From an uncultured Prevotellamassilia sp. (lineage in GTDB: Bacteria > Bacteroidota > Bacteroidia > Bacteroidales > Bacteroidaceae), in the NCBI GenBank assembly GCA_934255485.1, contig CAKQOG010000040.1:1-17547 (forward strand): 17,547 nucleotides of DNA, read 5' to 3'. The notes below the pieces were generated by a model that made no database searches, had not been told where the DNA came from, and worked only from the letters and a program-made list of their open reading frames with translations. The position numbers and the translations under genes were made by a program. Shown piece by piece: positions 1-8,479 of this stretch. Every line of letters begins with the position of its first letter. The first letter of the stretch is position 1.

Positions 1-155
1 TGACGGGCTATAAACACTAAAATATAGTCTACAACAAACTACAGCAAAACACCATCAGCACATAGTTATGACGGGCTGAAAGCCCTACAGACTACAGCCC
101 AGGGCAACGCCCTGGGTCCTCATGCCCCTACAATGACGCCCTGTAAGGGCAAAAG
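1..155. repeat. REP-like cluster of short GC-rich palindromes
   Basis: Three perfect hairpins with 3-nt loops lie close together. They are GGGCT-gaa-AGCCC (73-85), CCCAGGGC-aac-GCCCTGGG (98-116) and GCCCT-gta-AGGGC (138-150). The word TGACGGGCT occurs at 1-9 and again at 69-77, so a further copy may continue off the left edge. The block is clearly more GC-rich than the AT-rich DNA after it. I recall similar clusters as dispersed extragenic repeats in Bacteroidota genomes, and in other bacteria such repeats can be mobilised by REP-associated tyrosine transposases. No transposase gene is visible here. Whether this block is mobile, or acts as a terminator for a gene to the left, cannot be told from the window. 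Confidence 0.6.
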
Positions 156-219
156 ATGAACCCACAAGCACATACTAATTTTTATTCTGTACGCTCTCTC
201 TCTTTTTTCAACATTGTAT

Positions 220-227
220 TAAATTTG
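220..227 (+). promoter_or_regulatory. Putative -7 box of the MG2-protein gene
   Basis: TAAATTTG matches the Bacteroidota -7 consensus TAnnTTTG exactly. No good -33 TTTG is present at the expected distance, where the DNA is CT-rich. Transcription would begin near 234, leaving a leader of roughly 18 nt before the ATG at 252. This position argues against the upstream in-frame ATG at 156. Confidence 0.5.
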
Positions 228-251
228 CATATATTTAAAACACTCCCCTTT

Positions 252-3023
252 ATGTATTACAAACACATTGTTTTTACGTTTATCATACTCTTATCGGGCA
301 TTCATGTGCAGGCACAAACCGATGTTGAAAAACTATTCGACAAATTTAAGGTTGCATCGAATTTTGACCGCACTTACCCACGCGAAAAGGTGTATCTTCA
401 CCTCGATAACTCATCGTATATCGAGGGCGACAGCATTTTCTACAAAGCTTACGTGGTACGCGCATCGAGCCTATTGCCCACAACGCTGAGCCATGTGCTC
501 TATGTAGACCTGCTCAATGCCGACGGACAACTCATGGAGAAACAAACCTTGCAACTCGACGATATGGGGCAAGCCGATGGCTGTTTCTCACTGAAACTGC
601 CCGTTAGAGCTGGCTATTATGAGGTGAGAGCCTACACAAGAGAGATGACAAATTGGGGTACAGAAGCATGTTTTTCGCGCGTAATACCTGTGTTTACCGA
701 CAACAATCCTAATGAGAAGAAAGAGCATACGATAAATACCGACATCATGCAACTATCAATACCCGAACCCGAGGTGAACAAGAAGGTTTCGATGGCTGCA
801 CCACGTCCGTACCGAATGACAGACAATAAGAGACGTATGCTAACATTCTTTCCAGAAGGCGGTTGGCGAGCCAAGGATTTGGAGCAACGCATTGCCTACA
901 AACTTACCGACGGACGTGGGCAGTACACCACCGACACCGTGAACGTTTACGACAAAGATGGCAACCTTGTGCTTAGCACGCAGCCACTTTACAACGGCAT
1001 GGGCATGTTTACACTTCCCGCCACCTTCGGCGAGGGCTATGCGTGTGTTGCGGGTAGTAGCTTGAGTGCGAGCGTGAGCAAACTAAAGTATAACCTACCC
1101 GAACCATCGGCCAACTTTGCTCTTACCGCCAACTATTGCAAAGAGGGGGTGTTGGTAGACATTGCCACTGCCGACCCCGTAGCAGCCAATCAGTTGTTGG
1201 GATTGGCTGTGATTAACCGCGAAAAAACTTGCTACTTCGACACACTCACCGTAGGCACCGAGGGAGTAGAACTACTTATTCCGCAAAAGGCTCTAAGGGG
1301 AGGCGTAAACCGCATTGAACTCTTCGACACCGAGGGACACAGCATGGCATCGCGCATGGTGTGGGCACAACCTTCGGCCACCGAAAGCCGCACTATCACC
1401 ACACGCATTAGGCAAAACAAAGCAGTGTATGATGCGTTTTCGCCTGCTGTGATCGACATCGAACTTACCGATGCACAAAGCCGCCCAGTGAAGACTACCT
1501 TCTCATTGGCGGTTCGCGACCACGCTGGCAATCTTACCGAAACCAACGATGGGGGCATCGGCGCCGACCTCTTGCTCTCGTCAGAACTAAAAGGCTATAT
1601 CCACCGCCCCGACCTCTACTTTGTGAAAAACGATGCCCTTCATCAGCGCATGCTCGACATGTTGCTCTTGGTGCAAGGGTGGACCGCCGACTCATTTGCT
1701 ACGATGTGTGGCACCGATACCTTTAAGTTGTTACAACCTATCGAGGACAAACTCATCTTACGTGGCACGCTCTATAAAATGGACACGAAACTAAGGCCAC
1801 AACCCAACTTTACGTTAGATTTTAAGGCCTATTCGCTAAATGGTGGCTGCATTGAGGGCGAAACAGTTACAGACGAGAAAGGACGCTTTGCCTTTGAGTC
1901 GAACGTGAACTATTGTGGCGATTACATCGCACAGTTCATCATGAAAAACGATAATAATAAGCGCCGATGGAGCAAACTCACACTCGACCGCTGGTTTGCT
2001 CCTCAGCCTCGCCCTTTGTATGCCAACGACCTTATGCTACGTATGCCCACACCCATTGATAGCGCATTAGTAAGCACCATTGAGCGCAATGCCGACACAT
2101 TTACATGGAAAGATACACTCTCATACTCCGTAAACCACACGCTTGGCACTGCCGAGGTTAAGGCACACAAACGCTACAAGGGCTTTACGGGAAACCGCTA
2201 CACATGGAACGGCGGCGAGAAGCATGGCATGGAAAATGCCACTAAATACTACAACATAGAGTGGGCGGTTGAAGAACTCAAAGACCGCGGACACGACTGT
2301 AGCGAAAACGTGATAAGCACACTTGGCTACATGGAGAATGCGCTTGAGAGTTCGCAGTATGTAAGAATCAGTCTAGATGATGAGCAGGAGGGAAACTATG
2401 ATAGTAGAGAAGACTCTAACCAAAAGAAAGAAAGTGGTGGAGAGACAACCCCCAACATTGTGGGAACGGATTCAAAAAGGAAGCTTAAGGGTGCTGAAAA
2501 GGACTTAAACGATTGGCTCAACAGCATTACGTACAAGGGGATACAAGTAAGACACATTTATTTTGACAACACCTTGATAAACAATGGCGACCAAGACTTC
2601 TTTAACCAAGCACACAAACAAAACTTTCAAGAAAGCACCTCAGAGGAAATTAAATCGGTGGCAATTGTAGGCAGTTGCTTGCGCGAAGATGCCATAACCG
2701 GACAAGATAAACGCAATAGCCGAACAAGCTACAGCATGTATATCTATAGTTTGCCTGAGAGCTATCGCTTTCGCGAAAATCGTGGCATTGACCGCCGACG
2801 CATACAGGGATTTGCCCCTCACAAGGCTTTTTATTCGCCAAACTATAGCGACACCGACCTGCCCAACGACAAGGATGTGCGACGCACACTTTACTGGAAT
2901 CCATCAGTAAGAACTAACGACGAGGGACGCGCCAATGTGCTTTTCTTTACCAACTCGCGCCCGCAACAAATGCTCGACATCACTGTGAGAGGCATAACCA
3001 AAGAGGGCGGACTGATAGAGTAA
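252..3023 (+). CDS. Secreted MG2-domain (alpha-2-macroglobulin-like) protein of unknown function
   Basis: The 923-residue protein begins with a type I signal peptide (MYYKHIVFTFIILLSG...VQAQ, about residues 1-22). No lipobox cysteine is seen, so it is probably exported to the periplasm or cell surface. Residues about 45-160 (EKVYLHLDNSSYIEGDSIFYKAYVV through GYYEVRAYT) have the MG2-like beta-sandwich pattern of a large Bacteroidota family, often annotated as MG2-domain or TonB-plug-like proteins. The FFPEGGW motif at about 199-205 and the C-terminal pattern (YWNPSV...DEGRANVLFFT...LDITVRGI) also fit that family as I know it. No thioester motif is seen. A frame-open ATG at 156 would give 955 residues, but it lies upstream of the likely promoter and puts 32 residues before the signal peptide, so I chose 252. 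The biochemical role is unknown; surface assembly or proteinase defence would be guesses. It appears to be monocistronic, ending at a terminator. Confidence 0.8.
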   Translation: MYYKHIVFTFIILLSGIHVQAQTDVEKLFDKFKVASNFDRTYPREKVYLHLDNSSYIEGDSIFYKAYVVRASSLLPTTLSHVLYVDLLNADGQLMEKQTLQLDDMGQADGCFSLKLPVRAGYYEVRAYTREMTNWGTEACFSRVIPVFTDNNPNEKKEHTINTDIMQLSIPEPEVNKKVSMAAPRPYRMTDNKRRMLTFFPEGGWRAKDLEQRIAYKLTDGRGQYTTDTVNVYDKDGNLVLSTQPLYNGMGMFTLPATFGEGYACVAGSSLSASVSKLKYNLPEPSANFALTANYCKEGVLVDIATADPVAANQLLGLAVINREKTCYFDTLTVGTEGVELLIPQKALRGGVNRIELFDTEGHSMASRMVWAQPSATESRTITTRIRQNKAVYDAFSPAVIDIELTDAQSRPVKTTFSLAVRDHAGNLTETNDGGIGADLLLSSELKGYIHRPDLYFVKNDALHQRMLDMLLLVQGWTADSFATMCGTDTFKLLQPIEDKLILRGTLYKMDTKLRPQPNFTLDFKAYSLNGGCIEGETVTDEKGRFAFESNVNYCGDYIAQFIMKNDNNKRRWSKLTLDRWFAPQPRPLYANDLMLRMPTPIDSALVSTIERNADTFTWKDTLSYSVNHTLGTAEVKAHKRYKGFTGNRYTWNGGEKHGMENATKYYNIEWAVEELKDRGHDCSENVISTLGYMENALESSQYVRISLDDEQEGNYDSREDSNQKKESGGETTPNIVGTDSKRKLKGAEKDLNDWLNSITYKGIQVRHIYFDNTLINNGDQDFFNQAHKQNFQESTSEEIKSVAIVGSCLREDAITGQDKRNSRTSYSMYIYSLPESYRFRENRGIDRRRIQGFAPHKAFYSPNYSDTDLPNDKDVRRTLYWNPSVRTNDEGRANVLFFTNSRPQQMLDITVRGITKEGGLIE

Positions 3024-3052
3024 ACTTATAGTCCAACCAACTTAACATTACA

Positions 3053-3092
3053 AAAAAGGCTATCGCATTGTTCTGTATGCGATAGCCTTTTT
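3053..3092. terminator. Bidirectional intrinsic terminator
   Basis: A perfect 16-bp stem (3053-3068 with 3077-3092) encloses an 8-nt loop. The arms begin with A5 and end with T5, so the hairpin is followed by a T-run on either strand. It sits 29 nt after the MG2-protein stop and 19 nt beyond the stop of the convergent ABM-fold gene, so it serves both. Confidence 0.9.
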
Positions 3093-3111
3093 ATTACGCT
3101 TAGTTTTTGCT

Positions 3112-3396
3112 TTACTTCTCGGGGAATACAAATTGCTCAAGCTTCAAGGTTCCGAGCTCTTCGAGCTTACCAACGTAAAGCTTAAAGTGGTCGGCAGCCA
3201 TGTGCTTTTTGAGCGATTCTTCATCTTGCCATGTTTCGCAAATCATAAAGACGTCGGGACGAGTGGCACTCTCAAGAGTGTCGTAGGCAATGTTGCCTTC
3301 GTCTTTTAACGATGCTGCGGTAAGGGCGATAGCAGCTTGAAGAGCCTCATCGTACTTACCTTCTTTTGCCTGGAAAAAACAGTTTAATCTTAGCAT
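3112..3396 (-). CDS. Antibiotic biosynthesis monooxygenase (ABM)-fold protein, putative quinol monooxygenase
   Basis: The 94-residue protein has the layout of a single ABM/dimeric alpha-beta barrel domain (YgiN/LsrG-like): an N-terminal beta strand (MLRLNCFFQAKEG), a helix (YDEALQAAIALTAASLKDEG), then the conserved stretch DVFMICETWQDEESLKKHMAADHF. The E-T-W followed by L..H is the family signature. Such proteins dimerise in the cytoplasm; known members oxidise quinols or isomerise small metabolites, but most have no assigned substrate. It lies 100 nt downstream of the outer-membrane protein gene on the same strand. A weak possible promoter of its own is present in that gap (TTTG at 3476-3479 and TATTTTTC at 3451-3458, minus strand, 17-nt spacing). 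The exact reaction is not deducible. Confidence 0.85.
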   Translation of the reverse strand: MLRLNCFFQAKEGKYDEALQAAIALTAASLKDEGNIAYDTLESATRPDVFMICETWQDEESLKKHMAADHFKLYVGKLEELGTLKLEQFVFPEK

Positions 3397-3475
3397 TTTT
3401 GTATTGATTTTTTATGTTCAGCTACCTTTTAATGTGCTTTTTGTCTTACAGAAAAATAGCTATTAAAAAGACTGC

Positions 3476-3487
3476 CAAACGCGTTTG
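3476..3487. repeat. 12-bp perfect palindrome CAAACGCGTTTG
   Basis: This self-complementary site lies between the stop of the beta-barrel gene and the ABM-fold gene. It overlaps the possible -33 box of the latter. It could be an operator or chance; nothing else supports a role. Confidence 0.25.
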
Positions 3488-3496
3488 TTTTTATAT

Positions 3497-4135
3497 TTAA
3501 AACATATAAGCAACCTGCACCTGGAAGGTGTTAGTCTTATACTTTAGTTCGCGGTCGGTGCTTGTTCCGTTCCAATTGGAAAAAATGGCTTTACCAGCCT
3601 TACCAAGTGCAAAGTTATAGCCTATGCTTGCCTCAAGATGCTTGAGTAGGCGAACACCAGCACCAATATTCCACGTTGTGTTCATGTTCTCTTTTTCAAA
3701 ATTAGTGCCCGTGCCTAAGTTGCTCCATTTCATGTTGTTAAGAGCAAAACCAAACTGTGGACCTGTATAGAAAAATACGCCTGCTACCTTGCCAAGACCA
3801 ATGTTGTAACGGATATTGATAGGTATTTCAATGGTGCGATATTTCTCAGTCTCAGAGATTTCGTAGCCATACGCAACCAACGTGAGGTCGCGCTGCGAAT
3901 ACTGCAACGAGGCATCAAAACCAATGCCAAGCAAGGTGTTGAATGCAACCTTAGGACCTACATACCAACCCGCCTTGTTGTCTGACGAGAAATTCTCCTT
4001 TGCAGTGCCCGAAAGCTTCATCTTTGAGAGGTCGAAACCTGCTACTATGCCGTAAGAGAACGACTGAGCTTGTGCCGCAACCGTGCTGATAAGCAACAAG
4101 GCAAAGGCGGCAAAAAATTTTTTAAGAATGTTCAT
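3497..4135 (-). CDS. Outer-membrane beta-barrel protein (PorT/OMP_b-brl family)
   Basis: The 212-residue precursor has a clear signal peptide (MNILKKFFAAFALLLIS...AQAQ, about residues 1-24). After it come alternating amphipathic strands typical of small eight-stranded barrels: SYGIVAGFDLSKM, GWYVGPKVAFNTLLGIGFDASLQYSQ, GVFFYTGPQFGFALNN, TWNIGAGVRLLKHLEASIGYNFALG. The chain ends in a hydrophobic strand with a terminal aromatic residue (VQVAYMF), as expected for BAM-assembled barrels. The family is abundant in Bacteroidota and mostly uncharacterised. Its start lies only 39 nt after the stop of the SLC13 gene, with no strong promoter in the gap, so co-transcription is likely. Substrate or partner unknown. 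Confidence 0.85.
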   Translation of the reverse strand: MNILKKFFAAFALLLISTVAAQAQSFSYGIVAGFDLSKMKLSGTAKENFSSDNKAGWYVGPKVAFNTLLGIGFDASLQYSQRDLTLVAYGYEISETEKYRTIEIPINIRYNIGLGKVAGVFFYTGPQFGFALNNMKWSNLGTGTNFEKENMNTTWNIGAGVRLLKHLEASIGYNFALGKAGKAIFSNWNGTSTDRELKYKTNTFQVQVAYMF

Positions 4136-4174
4136 TTTGTGTATTTTTTGTTGTATTTCTTGTTCTAAATGGTT

Positions 4175-6070
4175 TTAAAATGGAAAGAACCAAGGTATCA
4201 CAATGATAGCAACTACGCCCATTATGAGCTGTAATGGCAAACCAATCTTTACGTAATCCATAAAGGTGTAGTGGCCTGCATTCATCACCATAGCATTGGG
4301 AGGTGTGCATATTGGTGTGGCAAAACATGCACTTGCTGCCACCGCTGCCGCCATCATGAAGGGGGTTGGCGACACACCCAACTGCGTTGCAGCAGCCCAT
4401 GCTATGGGTGCCACAAGTATGGCGGTAGCTGAGTTACTTATAAATGTGCTGAGCACCGAAGTAACTACATACACCCCCGCCATAGCTGCTATGGGGCCGT
4501 ATGCACGCAACATCTCAACAAGCGAGGTGGCTATCCATGCCGAAATACCCGTCTTTGATAATGCCGTAGACATGGGCATCATGGCAGCTATAAGCACTAT
4601 GCTCTCCCACCCTATCATCTTGTATGCTGCATCAACACTACGCACGCAACGGGTAAGAACCATCAGCAGTCCGGCTATGATAACTACTGCCACTGGCTTA
4701 ATGCCAAGTTGGTCGGCAAACACCATGCAAAGCACCATGAGCAACATAAAGCCTGCAGCAAGGGGTGCTTTGTGGTCGAGCGCAACGCTCTCTGCATCGG
4801 CAGTTGGCGAACCTATTACAATCCACTCGCGATTTTTCTTTGCCATGCTTTCTATGCCTTTCCACTCGCCATGCACCAATATCATATCGCCATTCTTAAC
4901 GATAGAATCGAGTGCATTGTCGAATATATATTTACCCTGGCGCTTTATGGCAAGAACGTTCACACCGAAACGTTCCTTAAAGTTGGCTTTGCGCAAGGTG
5001 CGATTGATAAGCGATGATTCGGGCGATATGAGCACTTCGGCCAATCCTATTTCGTAGAAATCGAGCTTGCCTTTGCCTTCGCGTTCTTCGTCTTCAAAAA
5101 CCGAAAGGTTGTGGTCGGCAGCAAAGCGATCTACCTGTTCGCGGTGGCCCAACACATAAAAAGTGTCGTCGGCTTGCAGCACGGTTGATGCATCAACAGC
5201 CTCTTGTATGTTGGAACTAAACATGGTGCGGTTTGACCTACGAACCTCGAGCAAGGTTATTCCATACTGCCGACGAACGTCGAGTTCGCCCACCGTGAGT
5301 CCTTCAAGATGCGTATTGCCGTGTTGCGCTTTAAGGCGAAATACAAGGTCGGCTATGTGATACTCGTGTAACAAAGATGCCAAACTATTATCGCCATCAG
5401 TGCTTTCGCCATCATGCACCTTCTTGCCTAAGAAGAAAGCGCAGAGCGGATAGAGCAACAATAATCCCACTAACAAGCATATCAAACCTATGGGAAGGAA
5501 TGAGAAGAAAGAGAAGCCCTCGCGCCCGTTGTCGCGCAAGTAGCCATCTACTATCAAGTTTGGTGGTGTGCCTATAAGTGTGAGCAATCCGCCCATCGAA
5601 CTGGCAAATGCCAAAGGCATCATGAGCCGTGCAGGGCTGATGCTTGCGCTCTTTGCCATTGCTAAAACAATTGGCAAGAGCAGTGCTACCGTACCCGTGT
5701 TGCTCACAAAAGCTGCTACTACAGCTGTTACGAGCATCACTAAGAAAAACAATTTCATCTGACTTTTACCAGCAAGTTTGAGCAATCTTCCCGATATGAT
5801 ACGTGCCAAGCCCGTTTGAAATACGGCGCCTCCAACAACAAACAAGCCTATCATCATCACTACAGCCGAGTTTGAAAACCCCGCTAAAGCCTCGCTCGGC
5901 GTGAGCACATTCGTTACTAAAAGCAGTGCCAGTGAACAAAGTGCTACAATGTCAGACCGTACCTTATCGGTAATAAATGCGGCAATAGTCAAGGCAAACA
6001 CCGTTATCACTATGCCCACCTGACCAGATGAAGAGGAAAGTACCTCTGCCAATTGGTTCATTATTTCCAT
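4175..6070 (-). CDS. SLC13/DASS-family anion permease with two RCK_C (TrkA-C) domains
   Basis: The 631-residue inner-membrane protein has two hydrophobic halves separated by a soluble region. The N half (about 15-215) carries the DASS signature SNT at 123-125 and GTPPN at 167-171. The C half (about 433-631) repeats it as SNSA at 545-548 and CTPPN at 588-592, giving the inverted-repeat architecture of sodium-coupled dicarboxylate/sulfate transporters. The intervening region (about 225-415) contains two copies of an RCK_C-like fold (GLTVGELDVRRQYGITLLEV and ESSLINRTLRKANFKERFGV), common in bacterial YfbS/SLC13 permeases. The transported anion cannot be inferred. A second ATG three codons in (6061) is also possible. 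It has a well-formed promoter upstream, is divergent from the dsbD-like gene, and probably leads a transcript that includes the beta-barrel gene. Confidence 0.88.
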   Translation of the reverse strand: MEIMNQLAEVLSSSSGQVGIVITVFALTIAAFITDKVRSDIVALCSLALLLVTNVLTPSEALAGFSNSAVVMMIGLFVVGGAVFQTGLARIISGRLLKLAGKSQMKLFFLVMLVTAVVAAFVSNTGTVALLLPIVLAMAKSASISPARLMMPLAFASSMGGLLTLIGTPPNLIVDGYLRDNGREGFSFFSFLPIGLICLLVGLLLLYPLCAFFLGKKVHDGESTDGDNSLASLLHEYHIADLVFRLKAQHGNTHLEGLTVGELDVRRQYGITLLEVRRSNRTMFSSNIQEAVDASTVLQADDTFYVLGHREQVDRFAADHNLSVFEDEEREGKGKLDFYEIGLAEVLISPESSLINRTLRKANFKERFGVNVLAIKRQGKYIFDNALDSIVKNGDMILVHGEWKGIESMAKKNREWIVIGSPTADAESVALDHKAPLAAGFMLLMVLCMVFADQLGIKPVAVVIIAGLLMVLTRCVRSVDAAYKMIGWESIVLIAAMMPMSTALSKTGISAWIATSLVEMLRAYGPIAAMAGVYVVTSVLSTFISNSATAILVAPIAWAAATQLGVSPTPFMMAAAVAASACFATPICTPPNAMVMNAGHYTFMDYVKIGLPLQLIMGVVAIIVIPWFFPF

Positions 6071-6164
6071 GTTATTTTCTGGTATATAGATTAGGTAATA
6101 TGTAGCTTTGGGTATGCAGGCATTTCATGCTCAGTTTGGGATATTTTACCTACATAGACATTGG

Positions 6165-6195
6165 CAAAGGTAGTGCAAGGCAAGAGAAGTACAAA
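6165..6195 (-). promoter_or_regulatory. Promoter of the SLC13 gene
   Basis: Read on the minus strand, TTTG (6192-6195) is followed after exactly 19 nt by TACCTTTG (6165-6172), a full match to the Bacteroidota -33/-7 consensus. Initiation near 6158 would leave a leader of about 88 nt. It is back to back with the dsbD promoter. Confidence 0.65.
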
Positions 6196-6235
6196 ACGAA
6201 AAGCAGAAATAATGTATATCAAACAAAAAATGTTG

Positions 6236-6243
6236 TAATTTTG
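6236..6243 (+). promoter_or_regulatory. Putative -7 box of the dsbD-like gene
   Basis: TAATTTTG matches TAnnTTTG, but the -33 region is poor. Initiation near 6250 gives a leader of about 30 nt to the ATG at 6280. This supports the 6280 start over the in-frame ATG at 6127, which lies upstream of the box. Confidence 0.55.
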
Positions 6244-6279
6244 CAATCAATTATCATTAAAACAGCATTGCAACTATCA

Positions 6280-8316
6280 ATGAAAAAGTTTCTTTCACTG
6301 ACATTTCTATTACTTGTTGCCGTGTTTACGGCTGCACAAGCACAGGTTCATTTCACCGTAAGCTACAAGCGAGTGAACGCTACAACCATAGACATTGTGT
6401 TTAATGGCACAGCGCAAAGCGGTTGGCACATCTACTCTACTAACATTGGCGAAGGCGGTCCTACACGTGCCACCTTTGGTGTTGATAAGATAAAAGGTGC
6501 CAAACTCAAGGGAGGCTTAAAGGCTGGTCCTGGAGCCAAAACAATGCAGGACCCCGTATTTGATATGCCCGTATCGTTTTTTGAAGGGCATGCCACCTTT
6601 ACCCAACGCATAGAACTGCTCGACAAGGACTATAGTGTGGAGGGGTACCTGCAATACGGTGCTTGCAACGACCAAAACTGCTTGCCACCAACCAGTGTGA
6701 ACGCCAAACTTAATGGCACCGATGGTCCTGAGCCTACAGCTGCAACACAGGCCGAAGCTGCTGCAACACAGGCTGGGAACACTCTGCCAACCGCGCCTAC
6801 CGACACCGCTACAGTCGCACTTGCCGACAGCACCACCGAGGCTCAAGCGGTACAACCTTTAGACGATTTAAGCGTAAAAGCGCTATGGACACCCGTGATA
6901 AAAGAACTTAAAAGCTTTGGAACAGACGCCAACGACGTTACGGGCAAAGCCTGGTATTACATCTTCTTTTTAGGTTTTTTGGGTGGGCTTGTTGCCTTAT
7001 TTACCCCTTGCGTATGGCCCATTATACCTATGACTGTTAGCTTCTTCTTAAAGCGTTCGGGCGACCGTAAGAAAGGCATACGCGATGCTATCACCTATGG
7101 CATAAGCATTGTGGTGATATACGTGGCATTGGGCCTTATCATAACTACCATATTTGGTGCTAATGCGCTCAACGACCTCTCAACTAACGCTATCTTCAAT
7201 ATCCTCTTCTTCTTAATGCTCGTGGTGTTTGCCGCAAGTTTCTTTGGTGGTTTTGAGATAACACTGCCCTCTAAATGGGGCGATGCAGTAGATAGCAAGG
7301 CCGAGAAAACTACAGGATTGCTCAGCATATTCTTGATGGCATTCACACTCTCGTTGGTAAGTTTCTCATGCACGGGTCCTATCATTGGTTTCTTACTCGT
7401 TGAGGTGAGCACATCTGGCGGTTCAGCCCTTGCACCAACCATTGGCATGTTGGGCTTTGCCATTGCCTTGGCATTGCCATTCACGCTGTTTGCCCTTTTC
7501 CCCACATGGCTCAAGAGTGCCCCCAAAAGCGGTGGTTGGCTCAACAACGTTAAGGTAGTGCTGGGCTTTCTTGAATTGGCATTTGCCCTTAAATTCTTCT
7601 CTGTGGCAGACCTTGCATACGGCTGGCACTTGCTCGATAGAGAAACTTTTCTTGCCCTATGGATTGTAATCTTTGCCCTCTTAGGCATTTATCTATTAGG
7701 GGCAATCAAGTTTCCTCACGACGACGAAGACGAGCGCCACACCTCTGTGCCACGCTTCTTCTTGGCACTTATCTCGCTTGCATTTGCCGTTTACATGGTG
7801 CCTGGATTATGGGGAGCACCCGTTAAAGCCGTAAGCGCATTTGCACCACCTATGTCTACTCAAGACTTTAACCTTGACCCCGTAAAGGTCGAAGCCAAAT
7901 TTACCGACTACGAAACGGGTATGGCTTATGCCAAGCAAATGGGCAAACCCGTAATGCTCGACTTTACAGGTCATGGCTGCGTAAATTGCCGTAAAATGGA
8001 GCTTGCTGTATGGCACGATGCCAAGGTGCGCGACTTGATTAACAAAGACTATGTGCTCATTTCGCTTTACGTAGACGAAAAGACACCGCTTGCACAACCA
8101 CAAGAGGTAGAAGAGAACGGACAAACCACAACACTACGCACAATTGGCGACAAATGGAGCTACTTACAACGCTCTAAGTTTGGTGCCAACGCACAACCAT
8201 TCTACGTGCTTCTTGATGACGAAGGCAAACCTCTTAATGGTTCATACTCTTACGACGAAAGCGTAGATAAGTTCGTAAACTTCTTACAAACGGGCTTGAA
8301 TAATTTTCAAAAATAA
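6280..8316 (+). CDS. dsbD: Thiol:disulfide interchange protein DsbD (CcdA-type membrane reductase with thioredoxin domain)
   Basis: The 678-residue protein carries electrons from cytoplasmic thioredoxin across the inner membrane to periplasmic thiol partners. A signal peptide (MKKFLSLTFLLLVAVFTAAQAQ) leads to an N-terminal DsbD-alpha domain with the Cys pair C129/C134 in the motif CNDQNCLPP. An Ala/Thr-rich linker follows (about 147-195) that contains a 14-nt direct repeat at 6739 and 6760. The DsbD/CcdA membrane core (about 220-510) has the two transport cysteines, C244 in FTPCVWP and C364 in SFSCTGP. The C-terminal thioredoxin-like domain has CVNC at 567-570. All three expected Cys pairs are therefore present. 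The start at 6280 is chosen because it places the signal peptide at the N-terminus and follows the -7 box. The gene stands alone, ending at a strong terminator. Partners may include periplasmic disulfide isomerases or cytochrome c maturation; none is encoded nearby. Confidence 0.93.
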   Translation: MKKFLSLTFLLLVAVFTAAQAQVHFTVSYKRVNATTIDIVFNGTAQSGWHIYSTNIGEGGPTRATFGVDKIKGAKLKGGLKAGPGAKTMQDPVFDMPVSFFEGHATFTQRIELLDKDYSVEGYLQYGACNDQNCLPPTSVNAKLNGTDGPEPTAATQAEAAATQAGNTLPTAPTDTATVALADSTTEAQAVQPLDDLSVKALWTPVIKELKSFGTDANDVTGKAWYYIFFLGFLGGLVALFTPCVWPIIPMTVSFFLKRSGDRKKGIRDAITYGISIVVIYVALGLIITTIFGANALNDLSTNAIFNILFFLMLVVFAASFFGGFEITLPSKWGDAVDSKAEKTTGLLSIFLMAFTLSLVSFSCTGPIIGFLLVEVSTSGGSALAPTIGMLGFAIALALPFTLFALFPTWLKSAPKSGGWLNNVKVVLGFLELAFALKFFSVADLAYGWHLLDRETFLALWIVIFALLGIYLLGAIKFPHDDEDERHTSVPRFFLALISLAFAVYMVPGLWGAPVKAVSAFAPPMSTQDFNLDPVKVEAKFTDYETGMAYAKQMGKPVMLDFTGHGCVNCRKMELAVWHDAKVRDLINKDYVLISLYVDEKTPLAQPQEVEENGQTTTLRTIGDKWSYLQRSKFGANAQPFYVLLDDEGKPLNGSYSYDESVDKFVNFLQTGLNNFQK

Positions 8317-8348
8317 TTAGGGCTTAAATATAGCCATATAATATTTGC

Positions 8349-8394
8349 AGATGATGCAACAAATGCTGAATGTGAAGCATTTGTTGCATCATCT
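8349..8394 (+). terminator. Intrinsic terminator after dsbD
   Basis: A perfect 19-bp inverted repeat (8349-8367 with 8376-8394) encloses an 8-nt loop and is followed by ACTTTATTTTA. It lies 32 nt after the dsbD stop and about 85 nt before the typA promoter. The T-run is interrupted but the stem is very stable. Confidence 0.8.
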
Positions 8395-8479
8395 ACTTTA
8401 TTTTATCCCCATACAAACGCCGTTTTAGCAAAGTTTATACAGCAAATAAGCACAAAACATAAAAATATCTTTTATTCGC

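Noticed and set aside
156..251. N-terminal extension of the MG2-type protein from the ATG at 156
   Set aside because: It would put 32 residues before a clear signal peptide and start upstream of the likely -7 box at 220-227.
4296..5057. 253-codon open frame on the plus strand
   Set aside because: It lies fully antisense to the SLC13 permease, whose family motifs are clear. Its translation has no recognisable domain and looks like a shadow of the real gene.
6071..6235. Riboswitch in the SLC13 leader
   Set aside because: The leader of about 88 nt shows no conserved riboswitch core or paired structure that I can recognise.
6127..6279. N-terminal extension of DsbD from the ATG at 6127
   Set aside because: It overlaps both divergent promoters and would bury the signal peptide 51 residues in.
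7095..7688. 197-codon open frame on the minus strand
   Set aside because: It is antisense to the membrane core of DsbD and has a basic, low-information composition with no known motif.
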